Assembly (NCBI GenBank): GCA_018971835.1
Contig: JAGWZW010000022.1
Location: 1 to 44,024 of the forward strand
Source of the DNA: Alphaproteobacteria bacterium
Lineage (GTDB): Bacteria > Pseudomonadota > Alphaproteobacteria > Micropepsales > Micropepsaceae
DNA length: 44,024 nucleotides
Direction: 5' to 3'
Shown here: in pieces, positions 12,133 through 20,364 of the stretch
How the letters are laid out: the number at the start of each line of letters is the position of its first letter
How positions within the stretch are numbered: the first letter of the stretch is position 1
Notes under the pieces: model-generated
What the model saw: only the letters and a program-made list of their open reading frames with translations
Told to the model about the DNA's origin: nothing
Database searches by the model: none
Made by a program: the position numbers and the translations under genes

Positions 12133-13536
12133 CTATCCTGCCCCCCGCGCCTTCAGCGCCTCGATGACGACGGCCATCTTGCTGCCGAACGAGCCCTTGA
12201 CCAGAACCACGTCGCCGTCCGCCAGCGCTGCATCGAGCGCCGGAACGATCTCGGCGGAGGTAGCGCCATAGGCGCCGCGCCGCGAGGCCGGCAACCTGTC
12301 CCACAGCGCCTTCATCTGTGCGCCGTTGGCGAAAACCAGATCGACCTTGGCCGCCTCGATATCGCCGGCCAATGCCGCATGATGAGCCGCACTTTCGGGG
12401 CCCATCTCCAGCATGTCGCCCAGCACCACGATGCGCCGGCCCGGAACTCGCGCGGAACCCAGCAGCGCCAGTGCCGCCGCCATCGAGGCCGGGTTGGCGT
12501 TGTAGCTTTCGTCGATCACGGTCGCCTCGCCCGCGCCCACGCGCACCCGGAACTGCGCGCCGCGGCCCTTGAGCGCTGAAAACTGCGACAACGCAGCGGC
12601 GGCGTTGAGCACATCGCCATCGGCGGCGGCCACGACGGCGAGCGCGCCCACCGCGTTCTGCGCGATATGCGCGCCGGGCGCGCCGACATGGACATGCACC
12701 GCGCGGCCCAGAATATCGGCCTCGATCCTCTGGCCTTCGGCCGTTTCTTCGCGCGCGATCAGCCGCGCTTCGCAGCCGGGCGCCGTGCCGAAACGAAGGA
12801 GGGTGCTGAGCCCTGCCTGCTTCGCGCGCTGCACCAGGCGTCCGGCGTGAGGATTGTCTGCCGGGATCGCCGCTGCGCCACCGGGCACGATATGCTCGAA
12901 GATTTCAGACTTGGCATCGGCAATGGCTTCGGCAGAGCCGAAGAATTCCAGATGCGCGGGCGCGATGGTGGTGACGAGCGCGACATGCGGGCGCGCGAAA
13001 TCGCCGAGCGCGCGGATCTCGCCGAAATGGTTCATGCCGATCTCGATCACGGCATATTCGCAGTCGCGCGGCATGGCGGCCAGCGTCAGGGGCACGCCCC
13101 AGTGATTGTTGTAGGAGGCTGCCGAGGCATGGGTGCGGCCGAGCGCGCCGAAGGCCAGCCGCAGCATCTCCTTGGTGGTGGTCTTGCCGGCGCTGCCGGT
13201 GACGGCGATCACCTTGCCGTGGCTGCGCGCGCGGGCGGCGCGGCCGAGATCTTCAAGCCCACGCTGGGTATGCGCCACCGTGAGCAGCGCCGCATCGGGC
13301 GGCAAATCGTCCGGCGCGTTCGACACCAGTGCCGCGCCCGCCCCAGCCTCAAAGGCGGCGCGCACGAACGCGTGGCCGTCGCGCGCCTCGCCCTGCAGCG
13401 CGACGAAGAGATCGCCGGGCTTGAGCGTGCGCGTATCGATGGAGATGCCGGTGGCTTCGAAGGCGCGCGAGGCCGTACCCAGCGTGGCGGCCTCGGCTTC
13501 GGCGGAGGTCCATAATGGATTCTTGGGCGCGCTCAT
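12133..13536 (-). CDS. murF: UDP-MurNAc-tripeptide--D-Ala-D-Ala ligase MurF
   Basis: Adds the D-Ala-D-Ala dipeptide made by Ddl, finishing the UDP-MurNAc pentapeptide. N-terminal [20 protein letters not shown], the ATP loop [38 protein letters not shown] and the later [12 protein letters not shown] are typical of MurF. The length is 467 residues. The start codon overlaps the murE stop (ATGA). Confidence 0.96.
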   Translation of the reverse strand: MSAPKNPLWTSAEAEAATLGTASRAFEATGISIDTRTLKPGDLFVALQGEARDGHAFVRAAFEAGAGAALVSNAPDDLPPDAALLTVAHTQRGLEDLGRAARARSHGKVIAVTGSAGKTTTKEMLRLAFGALGRTHASAASYNNHWGVPLTLAAMPRDCEYAVIEIGMNHFGEIRALGDFARPHVALVTTIAPAHLEFFGSAEAIADAKSEIFEHIVPGGAAAIPADNPHAGRLVQRAKQAGLSTLLRFGTAPGCEARLIAREETAEGQRIEADILGRAVHVHVGAPGAHIAQNAVGALAVVAAADGDVLNAAAALSQFSALKGRGAQFRVRVGAGEATVIDESYNANPASMAAALALLGSARVPGRRIVVLGDMLEMGPESAAHHAALAGDIEAAKVDLVFANGAQMKALWDRLPASRRGAYGATSAEIVPALDAALADGDVVLVKGSFGSKMAVVIEALKARGAG

Positions 13537-15008
13537 GCTGCCGCCTTTCCGCCCAGCGCCAGCGCGGCTTTCACGGCTTCGTCGCGATCGGAGAAGGGCC
13601 GCGTTTCCGTGCCCACGATCTGCCCGCTTTCATGACCCTTGCCGGCGATGACCAGAAGGTCGCCGGCCCGAAGCGCGGCGACGGCGGCACGGATGGCTTC
13701 GGCGCGGTCGCCGATCTCGCACGCGTCCGGGCAACCGGCGAGAATCTCGGCGCGGATCGCGGCGGGCTCCTCGCTGCGCGGATTGTCGTCGGTGACGATC
13801 GCCACGTCCGCCAGCTTCGCCGCGATGGCGCCCATCAGCTGGCGCTTGCCGCGGTCGCGATCGCCGCCGCAACCGAAGACGACATGGAGCCTGCCCGCCG
13901 CGTGCGGGCGCAGCGCCGTGAGCACCGTTTCCAGCGCATCGGGGGTGTGCGCGTAATCGACATAGACCGGCGCGCCGCTCGTGGCCGCGGCGACCTTTTC
14001 CAGGCGGCCAGCCGCACCCTTCAGATGCGCCAGCGCCGCAAACACCTTGACGGCCGGATCGCCCAGGCCGATGGCAAGACCCGCCGCCACCAGCGCATTG
14101 GAGGCCTGGAAGCCGCCGGCCAGCGGCAGCATCACATTATATGTTGTGCCGCCGCACAGGACAGTGAGTTCCTGCCCGTCGCCCTTCGGCGCGCGGAACA
14201 CCAGCTTGAGCGCTGTGCCGCGCTCCCCCACCGTCAGCACGCGCAACCCGCGCGCGGCCGCGACGAAATCCGCCGCATGTTCGGCATCGGCATTGATGAC
14301 GGCCACGCTGCCCTTCTCCATCAGCTCCGAAAACAGTCGCAGCTTGGCGGCCAGATAGGCGGCAAAATCGGCGTGATAATCGAGATGGTCGCGCGTGATG
14401 TTGGTGAAAGCCGCCGCGCCGAGGCGCACGCCGTCGAGCCGGTGCTGGTCGAGCCCGTGGCTGGAGGCTTCCAGCGCCAGATGATCCACGTCCTCGCCAG
14501 CCAGTTCGGCCAGCAGACGGTGGATTTCGATGGGGTCGGGCGTGGTGTGGGCGAGCGCGCGCGTGCCCGAAGGCGCCACCACGCCGATGGTGCCCATGCT
14601 GGCGGCCTTGTAGCCAAGCTGCGCCCAGATCTGGCGCAGGAACACGGCCACCGAGGTCTTGCCGTTGGTGCCGGTGACGGCGGCAATCGTGGCGGGCTGC
14701 ACGCCGAAAAAGGCGGCGGCAAAATGCGCCAGCCGCGCGCGGGGGTTTTCGTCGGCGATAAAGCGCACGCCCAAAGCTTCGACTTCGACGCGCGCCTCCG
14801 GCAGGCCGAGCACGGCCACCGCGCCGCGGCGTACCGCATCGGCGATGAAGGCGCGCCCGTCCGCCCGCGTGCCCGGCAAGGCCGCGAACAGATAGCCCGG
14901 CTTCACGGCACGGCTGTCGCACGCGAGCCCGGAAAAGACCCCAATCTGCTCCACCTTGTTCTGGCCCACCTGTTTTTCCAGGACACTCCCTCGCGAATGT
15001 GGTCCCAT
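13533..15008 (-). CDS. murE: UDP-MurNAc-L-Ala-D-Glu--meso-DAP ligase MurE
   Basis: Adds the third stem residue. The ATP loop VTGTNGKTSVAVFL, the serine/threonine-rich substrate loop HTTPDPIEIHRLLAEL, NITRDHLDYHADFAAY and VYVDYAHTPDALETVL are visible. The motif DNPRSEEP indicates that meso-diaminopimelate, not lysine, is the substrate. The C-terminal AGKGHESGQIV is also standard. The length is 491 residues. The ATG overlaps the ftsI stop by one base (TAATG). Confidence 0.96.
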   Translation of the reverse strand: MGPHSRGSVLEKQVGQNKVEQIGVFSGLACDSRAVKPGYLFAALPGTRADGRAFIADAVRRGAVAVLGLPEARVEVEALGVRFIADENPRARLAHFAAAFFGVQPATIAAVTGTNGKTSVAVFLRQIWAQLGYKAASMGTIGVVAPSGTRALAHTTPDPIEIHRLLAELAGEDVDHLALEASSHGLDQHRLDGVRLGAAAFTNITRDHLDYHADFAAYLAAKLRLFSELMEKGSVAVINADAEHAADFVAAARGLRVLTVGERGTALKLVFRAPKGDGQELTVLCGGTTYNVMLPLAGGFQASNALVAAGLAIGLGDPAVKVFAALAHLKGAAGRLEKVAAATSGAPVYVDYAHTPDALETVLTALRPHAAGRLHVVFGCGGDRDRGKRQLMGAIAAKLADVAIVTDDNPRSEEPAAIRAEILAGCPDACEIGDRAEAIRAAVAALRAGDLLVIAGKGHESGQIVGTETRPFSDRDEAVKAALALGGKAAA

Positions 15009-16633
15009 TATGAATTCTCTTTGGCGACGGTATGAACCGGCGCCGGCGGCATGCCCAGCAGCGGCGCGATGCGGGCAATCACCCGCCCGGCCAAAGGCGC
15101 CGCCGTGAAGCCTGCCAGGGCAAGGCCGAAGGTTTTCTTGGTGCCGTGCGGCTGGTCGAGCAGCACGAACACCAGATAGCGCGGATTGTCGTCCGGGAAA
15201 ATGGCGCAGAACGAGGTTCTGAGCGGCCCGTGCAGGTAGCGGCCATCCGGCCCGGGTACCTGGGCCGAGCCCGTCTTGCCGCCCACGTCGTAGCCCGGAA
15301 CATCAGCGCTCTTGCCGGTACCGTCGGTCACGACATAGCGCAAAAGCCCTCGGATGGTGGCGCTGGTCTGCGGCGAGATCAATTGCGCGCCCCGCGCATC
15401 GGCCGGGTGTTTGAGGAACGTGGGGGTAATGGCACGCCCGCCGTTCACCACCTCGGCCGCGGCGCGGACATAGGAAAGCGGCGAGATCGAGATGCCCTGC
15501 CCGAAACCAATAGTCGCGGTTTCAATGTCGCCCCAATTCTTGGGATAGATCGGCCCGGCCGCTCCCGGCAATTCCGAATGAACCGCCGAAAGCAGCCCGA
15601 GCCTGGTCAGGAAGGCTTTCTGCTCCGCGCCGCCGGAACGCAGCACGATCTGCGCAGTGCCGATATTGGAAGACTGCGCCAGGATATCCCTGACCGAAAG
15701 CGTCGCCGGCATCTTCTCGGCATCGTGGATCGTGTAGCGGCCGACCTTGTAGCCCCGGCCGATGGGAAACTGCTCGTCAAGGCTGGTGATGGTGTGATTT
15801 TCCAGCGCCATCGAGAACGAGAAAATCTTGAACACCGAGCCCAGCTCGTAGACGTCGTTCACCATGCGATTGCGGTAGGGGTCGGCGCCGCTCGTCGGAT
15901 CGACGACCGGGCCGTCCCCCGGCGCGGGCAGCGACACCATCGCCAGGATCTCGCCGGTATCGACGTTCATGACGATGCCGCCAGCCGCCTTGGCTGTGAA
16001 TTCCTTGCGGGCGTTGGCGACTTCCTGCGCCAGCGCGTATTGCACGCGCATGTCGAGCGACAATTGCACGGGCTTAGGCGGCGCGCCATCTGCGGACGCA
16101 CGCAGACGCGAGCCGAGCCCCAGCTCCAGCCCGGTCAGACCGTTGCCATCCTGATCGGTCAGGCCGATCACCTGCGCCGCGGCATAGCCCTTGGGATAAT
16201 AGCGCTTGTAGGCGCGCACGAATTCAAGACCCGGCAGTCCGAGCCGTCTCACCCGGTCCTGCGCGTCCGGCGCGAGCTGGCGCGCCACCAGAACGTAACG
16301 GTGCTTGCTGGCGAAGATGCGCAGGATGCGCGCCGGGTTTGTACCGGTGGCAGCCGCGAGTTCCTGCGCGGCCTGCGCCTTGTTCCAGAACGCCTGGGGT
16401 TGCGCATAGAGGTCGTGTACCGGCAGGTCACGGGCCAGCAGCTCACCGTTACGATCGACGATATCGGCCCGAATGGCGGGTTCGCGGTGCGCAGTAGCCG
16501 CACCGCCTTCATGCCTACCGAACAAGGACACATCGATCAGCCCCACGCCGACCGCGGCAAAGGCCATCACACAGATTGCTGCGGCAACGGCGATCCGCCT
16601 TTGAACGACGGTAAGGGGCGCAGCCGCATCCAT
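15008..16633 (-). CDS. ftsI: Septal transpeptidase FtsI (PBP3)
   Basis: Class B penicillin-binding protein that cross-links septal peptidoglycan together with FtsW. A cytoplasmic stub and one membrane segment (about residues 14-36) lead into the pedestal domain. The transpeptidase domain carries all three catalytic motifs: SVFK with Ser266 and Lys269, SSN at 321-323, and KTGS starting at Lys453. The start MDAAAPL at 16633 lies 5 bases after the ftsL stop; the open frame further up overlaps ftsL in another phase. The length is 541 residues. Confidence 0.95.
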   Translation of the reverse strand: MDAAAPLTVVQRRIAVAAAICVMAFAAVGVGLIDVSLFGRHEGGAATAHREPAIRADIVDRNGELLARDLPVHDLYAQPQAFWNKAQAAQELAAATGTNPARILRIFASKHRYVLVARQLAPDAQDRVRRLGLPGLEFVRAYKRYYPKGYAAAQVIGLTDQDGNGLTGLELGLGSRLRASADGAPPKPVQLSLDMRVQYALAQEVANARKEFTAKAAGGIVMNVDTGEILAMVSLPAPGDGPVVDPTSGADPYRNRMVNDVYELGSVFKIFSFSMALENHTITSLDEQFPIGRGYKVGRYTIHDAEKMPATLSVRDILAQSSNIGTAQIVLRSGGAEQKAFLTRLGLLSAVHSELPGAAGPIYPKNWGDIETATIGFGQGISISPLSYVRAAAEVVNGGRAITPTFLKHPADARGAQLISPQTSATIRGLLRYVVTDGTGKSADVPGYDVGGKTGSAQVPGPDGRYLHGPLRTSFCAIFPDDNPRYLVFVLLDQPHGTKKTFGLALAGFTAAPLAGRVIARIAPLLGMPPAPVHTVAKENS

Positions 16634-16638
16634 GCGCG

Positions 16639-17022
16639 TCAGTTTCCGTGACGGATGGAAGCAAGACGCAGGCGCGGATCGTTCGGTTTGGCAGGAACCG
16701 TGGCGTTGGCTTCGCGCACGGGGGAATCGCCCAGCGGCGCGGACTGACCGCGGCGCGGCAATAGTTCGAGCGAGGACAGCTCTACCGTCGGCGTGTCGCT
16801 GACGCCGAGCTCGGCTTCGGCCAGACGCTGGATGCGCGCCGGATCGGCGACGCGCGCCCACTCTGCCTGCAGCACGCTCATCGTGCTGTGCTCGGCGGCG
16901 ATCTCGTGGTTGACGCGGGAAAGCTTGAGGTTTGCCACGCGCGTCTGTTCCGACACGTGATAGAGGGCAAGGCAAGCAAGGCCGGTCAATGCAACACAGA
17001 CGAAGTTGATAACGCGGACCAT
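16639..17022 (-). CDS. ftsL: Cell division protein FtsL
   Basis: Small bitopic divisome protein that in other bacteria pairs with FtsB and activates FtsWI. The first 22 residues form one membrane segment (VINFVCVALTGLACLALYHV). They are followed by a helix with coiled-coil character (VNHEIAAEHSTMSVLQAEWARV) and DPARIQRLAEAELG, the usual FtsL C-terminal box. A proline-rich tail completes 127 residues. Sequence conservation in this family is poor; the position between rsmH and ftsI is strong support. Confidence 0.88.
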   Translation of the reverse strand: MVRVINFVCVALTGLACLALYHVSEQTRVANLKLSRVNHEIAAEHSTMSVLQAEWARVADPARIQRLAEAELGVSDTPTVELSSLELLPRRGQSAPLGDSPVREANATVPAKPNDPRLRLASIRHGN

Positions 17023-17031
17023 GACATCCTC

Positions 17032-17964
17032 CTAGGCGGCGGGCGCCGCGAGACGTTCGGCAGCACGCAGACGCGCGGAGCGCGAACGGGGATTGCTGAG
17101 GATTTCCTCCTCGCCCGGCATCACCGGGCGCGAGGTGAGCAGACGGAAGCTTTGTGCATGGCGCCGGCCATGTTCGGGGGCGTGGCGCGAACTCTTGGAC
17201 GCGGCGGCACTGCGCTCGGCCAGGAAGTGCTTGACGATGCGGTCCTCCAACGAATGAAACGCCACGACGGCAAGGCGCCCGCCTTCCTTGAGCACACGCT
17301 CGGCCGCATCAAGGCCGCGTTCCAGTTCGCCAAGTTCCTCGTTCACGAAGATGCGCAGCGCCTGGAAGGTGCGCGTGGCAGGATGGATTTTCTGGCGCGC
17401 CGCAGCCGGCCCCAGCGCCGCGGACACCACCTCGGCCAGCTTCGCAGTACGCAGGATGGGCCGGGCGGCGATAATGGCGCGGGCGATGCGCCGCGCCTGC
17501 CGCTCCTCGCCATAGCGGAAGATGATGTCAATCAGCGCCTTCTCGTCGGCGGAGTTGACGACATCGGCGGCGCTGGGCCCGGAGCGGCTCATGCGCATGT
17601 CGAGCGGGCCGTCCTCGCGGAAGGAAAAACCACGCTCCGGCTGATCGAACTGGAACGAAGATACGCCCAGATCGAGCAGCACGCCGTCGCTGGCCGGTTC
17701 GCCGGCAGCGGCAAGCAGCGCCTCCATCTGCGAGAAATTGCCCAGCGAAAGCTTGAGCCGGCCTTCGTAACGGGCGACCAGCTCCTGCCCGCGCGCGATG
17801 GCGTCCGGGTCGCGGTCGATGCCCAGCACCCGGCACTTCGCCGAATCCAGCAGGGCGCGGGAATAGCCGCCGCCGCCGAAGGTGCCGTCGATGTAATGCG
17901 CGCCGTCGCGCGGCCGGATGATGTCCAGCACCTCGGCGAGCAGAACGGGAACGTGGCCGCTCAT
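17032..17964 (-). CDS. rsmH: 16S rRNA m4C1402 methyltransferase RsmH
   Basis: SAM-dependent N4-methyltransferase acting on C1402 of 16S rRNA, formerly MraW. The N-terminal HVPVLLAEVLDII, the SAM motif IDGTFGGGGYSRALLD, LLDLGVSSFQFDQPERGFSF, and the C-terminal AFHSLEDRIVKHFL are diagnostic. The length is 310 residues. The start overlaps the mraZ stop (ATGA) and the stop is 9 bases before ftsL. Confidence 0.96.
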   Translation of the reverse strand: MSGHVPVLLAEVLDIIRPRDGAHYIDGTFGGGGYSRALLDSAKCRVLGIDRDPDAIARGQELVARYEGRLKLSLGNFSQMEALLAAAGEPASDGVLLDLGVSSFQFDQPERGFSFREDGPLDMRMSRSGPSAADVVNSADEKALIDIIFRYGEERQARRIARAIIAARPILRTAKLAEVVSAALGPAAARQKIHPATRTFQALRIFVNEELGELERGLDAAERVLKEGGRLAVVAFHSLEDRIVKHFLAERSAAASKSSRHAPEHGRRHAQSFRLLTSRPVMPGEEEILSNPRSRSARLRAAERLAAPAA

Positions 17965-18440
17965 GTGCCATCTCCCATTCTGGCGGCACGGCGGGCGGCG
18001 TGGGCGGCCCGCGCGCGCTTGAGGTCTTCGTCTTCCATCGCCTCAAAGGCTTCGGTCGACCAGATGTAGAAACTGGCGCCTTCGCCGGCGAAGGTCACGC
18101 GGTCCTTGAGGCCGGCATGCTCGATATAGGAATCCGGCAGCCGCACGCGGCCGTTCTCGTCGCGCGGCAGAAGCTGCGTCATTCGCAGCATGAGGCGGAC
18201 CGTGTCGTCGGTGTCGGTGCCGAACACCGGATCCTGCACCGCCTGCGCGGCCAGCAACTGCTGCATCCGTAGGTCGCCGAAACCTTCGAGGGAACTGTTA
18301 AGATGGTTGCGGCGCAGGTAGACGCCGTCCGTGTGCTGCGCGGTGAGCGCGGAGCGATATTCCGCGGGAATGCAAACCCGGCCTTTCGCGTCGAGCGTGC
18401 CCGAAAACGTCGAGGTGAAAAAATTCACCACGGCCGACAT
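17961..18440 (-). CDS. mraZ: Transcriptional regulator MraZ
   Basis: DNA-binding regulator with two tandem SpoVT/AbrB-like halves, known in E. coli to repress its own dcw operon. Each half shows its DxxGR motif: LDAKGRVCIPAEYR in the first and RDENGRVRLPDSYI in the second. The start MSAVVNFFTSTFSG at 18440 is preceded by GGGGTGGGA; the in-frame ATG at 18491 falls inside the operator repeats and is not used. The length is 159 residues. It is the first gene of the cluster. Confidence 0.94.
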   Translation of the reverse strand: MSAVVNFFTSTFSGTLDAKGRVCIPAEYRSALTAQHTDGVYLRRNHLNSSLEGFGDLRMQQLLAAQAVQDPVFGTDTDDTVRLMLRMTQLLPRDENGRVRLPDSYIEHAGLKDRVTFAGEGASFYIWSTEAFEAMEDEDLKRARAAHAARRAARMGDGT

Positions 18441-18470
18441 TGCGAAATCCCACCCCTTCCGTCCCCTCAA

Positions 18471-18500
18471 TGGGACAGTATGGGATAACATGGGACAGCG
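18471..18500 (+). promoter_or_regulatory. Probable MraZ operator: three TGGGA repeats
   Basis: Three TGGGA motifs begin at 18471, 18481 and 18491, each followed by 5 other bases. This equals the published MraZ box pattern of TGGGN repeats with 5-base spacers. They lie 31-60 bases before the mraZ start and read on the strand opposite to mraZ. Autoregulation is inferred. Confidence 0.75.
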
Positions 18501-18526
18501 TGCCCGGTCAACGAAAAGCGAGGAAA

Positions 18527-18532
18527 ATTATA
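18527..18532 (-). promoter_or_regulatory. Candidate -10 box of the dcw promoter
   Basis: A perfect TATAAT reads on the minus strand about 90 bases before mraZ and 27 bases before the MraZ repeats, which would place the repeats in the early transcribed region. The matching -35 (GTGTTG, 16-base spacing) is weak. A second possible -35, TTGACC at 18506-18511, would put its -10 inside the MraZ repeats. Confidence 0.45.
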
Positions 18533-18663
18533 GGTTTGTGCAATACCTCAACACTATCGGCAGTCCTGTTTTGGTGCATATCACAGAACAAATCACAAAC
18601 ATCGTAAGGATGCGGTAGCGATGGTGAATAATGTGTAAACGCACCCCAGGCGGCCGGAAGCCG

Positions 18664-18693
18664 TTGGCGATCTGACGAACTGTCAGTTATGCT
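18664..18693 (+). promoter_or_regulatory. Candidate P450 promoter with inverted-repeat operator
   Basis: TTGGCG and TATGCT are separated by 18 bases. Within the spacer, 18672-18686 is an inverted repeat CTGAC-N5-GTCAG, a common layout for a repressor site. It lies about 25 bases before the P450 start. Both the promoter and the operator are pattern-based guesses. Confidence 0.35.
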
Positions 18694-18717
18694 CCGGCAA
18701 CCCACCCGGAGAGTCCG

Positions 18718-19959
18718 ATGCCTGACCGGCCGCATCCCTCCGTCTTCGACCTGACGCCACTCAACCCGGCGTTCAACGACGATCCCCATGCGCTGCTGGA
18801 CCAGCTGCGCCGCGAATGCCCCGTGCACCGCGACGAGACGGCAGGTACCTTCGTGCTCACGCGCTATGCGGACGTGCGCGGCGTGCTCTCCGAATCCAGT
18901 ATGTGGCGGCACCCCTCGCGGGCCGAGCCGGCCGCCATGATCCAGCGCCGCCTCGTCGGCGAGAAGATCGAGGGCCTGCAAGTGCCCGAGGACGAAGCCG
19001 GCGCCAGCATCCTTTTCCTCGACGATCCCGACCATGCCCGCATCCGCGAGCCGCTGGCCAAGGCGCTTTACAAGCGCGTGGCCAAATGCCGGCCGCTAGT
19101 GACAAAGGTTGTCACAGGAAAGCTCGACGCCCTCGAAGGCCGCGCCGAATTCGACGCCATGAACGATTTCGCGCTGCAGGTGCCGATCGACGCTATCGCC
19201 CGCATCCTGGGCGTGGACGAGCACCGCCTGATGGAATTCCGCAGCTGGTCGGAAGGCGCCATCCTGAGCCTCAACCCCTTCCGGACGCCGGAGCAGACCG
19301 CGGCCCTCGTCGCCGCGATCAATGCTCTTTCCGCCTATTTCCGCGAGTTGATGACCGCGCGCCGCCGCACGCCGAGGGACGATCTCGTCAGCGACATGGT
19401 ACAGCTTCAGGCCGAGGGTGCACCGCTTGGCGATGGCGAGATTTCCAACAACCTGCAGGGTCTTTTGATCGGCGGCAATCTCACCACCACCGATCTGATC
19501 GGCAACGCGATCTGGCTGCTGCTCACCCATCCCGACCAGCTTACCAGGCTGAAGGCCGAGCCGGCGCTGATCAACTCGGCGGTGGAGGAAGTGCTACGCT
19601 ATGAATCGCCGGTAGACGTCACCAGCCGTATCGCGCCGCGCGACACGGAGGTCGGCGGCTGCCCGGTCAAGCAGGCGCAATCGCTGTTCATGTCGCTGCG
19701 TGGGGCCAATCGCGATCCCGACACCTTCCCCGATCCCCACCGTTTCGACATCGCGCGCAAGGACGCCCCCCATGTCGCCTTCGGCGGCGGCACGCACCTG
19801 TGCATCGGTTCCCCGCTGGCACGCCTGGAGGCGCAGGTCGCGCTGCCCCTCTTCTTCGCGCGCTTCCCCAGCCTGCGCCTTGCTGATCCCGAGGCCAGGC
19901 CGCGATGGCGGAACCTGCCGTTCTTCCGTGGGCTGAAGGAGCTGCCTGTGGCCGTCTAA
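18718..19959 (+). CDS. Cytochrome P450
   Basis: Soluble bacterial-type P450 of 413 residues; substrate unknown. The I-helix oxygen-activation stretch is LIGGNLTTTD, the ExxR pair is EEVLRYE, and the haem-binding loop is FGGGTHLCIG with Cys362 as the axial ligand. There is no membrane anchor, so it needs a separate ferredoxin and reductase, and neither is encoded nearby. The ATG follows GGAGAG. It diverges from the dcw cluster. Similar P450s act on fatty acids, terpenes or sterols, and the CoA-transferases and acyl-CoA dehydrogenases in the same region would fit lipid or terpene breakdown, but nothing here fixes the substrate. Confidence 0.95.
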   Translation: MPDRPHPSVFDLTPLNPAFNDDPHALLDQLRRECPVHRDETAGTFVLTRYADVRGVLSESSMWRHPSRAEPAAMIQRRLVGEKIEGLQVPEDEAGASILFLDDPDHARIREPLAKALYKRVAKCRPLVTKVVTGKLDALEGRAEFDAMNDFALQVPIDAIARILGVDEHRLMEFRSWSEGAILSLNPFRTPEQTAALVAAINALSAYFRELMTARRRTPRDDLVSDMVQLQAEGAPLGDGEISNNLQGLLIGGNLTTTDLIGNAIWLLLTHPDQLTRLKAEPALINSAVEEVLRYESPVDVTSRIAPRDTEVGGCPVKQAQSLFMSLRGANRDPDTFPDPHRFDIARKDAPHVAFGGGTHLCIGSPLARLEAQVALPLFFARFPSLRLADPEARPRWRNLPFFRGLKELPVAV

Positions 19960-20165
19960 TCGTGCGGGCCGTGCCAGTCATAGACGCCCGTCATCAGAGC
20001 GTAGCAGGCCAGCCGGACCGATTTGGGGATTTCCACCGGCTCGCCGTCGCGTTCGCCCTTTTCATAATACTGGACGACCCGGCGCTTGAGGCCGAGGGCT
20101 TGCGCCGCCTCCTTCTGGGAGAACTTCATGCCCTTCCGCCAGCGTTTGAAATCGGCCGGTCGCAT
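19956..20165 (-). CDS. Small helix-turn-helix protein
   Basis: A 69-residue protein that is almost wholly a DNA-binding fold. SQKEAAQALGLKRRVVQYYE (residues 16-35) reads as the two helices of an XRE/Cro-type HTH. There is no effector domain. A GGAGAG site precedes the ATG. The gene runs convergent to the P450 and their stops overlap by about 3 bases (CTAA read both ways), so the two transcripts overlap. It could regulate the P450, but the location proves nothing. Confidence 0.75.
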   Translation of the reverse strand: MRPADFKRWRKGMKFSQKEAAQALGLKRRVVQYYEKGERDGEPVEIPKSVRLACYALMTGVYDWHGPHD

Positions 20166-20317
20166 GCCTCGCTCTCCGGAAAATATCCCCGCGGACGGCG
20201 ATTCGGTGAAGAATGTATCAACGATACCGGCGCCGGCCGGGAAATGCCATCGCGCTTACGCCGCAAGGCCATGTTAACGCTGGCTGGGTTAATTTCGGTG
20301 GATATGCCGGTTTGCGG

Positions 20318-20346
20318 GTGGGGCGACGCGGCAAAACCTGCCCCAC
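20318..20346. repeat. Inverted repeat before the 472-residue gene
   Basis: GTGGGGC (20318-20324) and GCCCCAC (20340-20346) form a perfect 7-bp inverted repeat around a 15-base centre, ending 18 bases before the next ATG. It could be an operator, or a hairpin in the leader of the next gene that affects its translation. Confidence 0.4.
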
Positions 20347-20364
20347 AACGCAGGCCGCAGGCTG

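Noticed and set aside
20274..20292. Two TTAA motifs resembling a CtrA site
   Set aside because: The spacing is 11 bases, not the 7 expected for a CtrA box.
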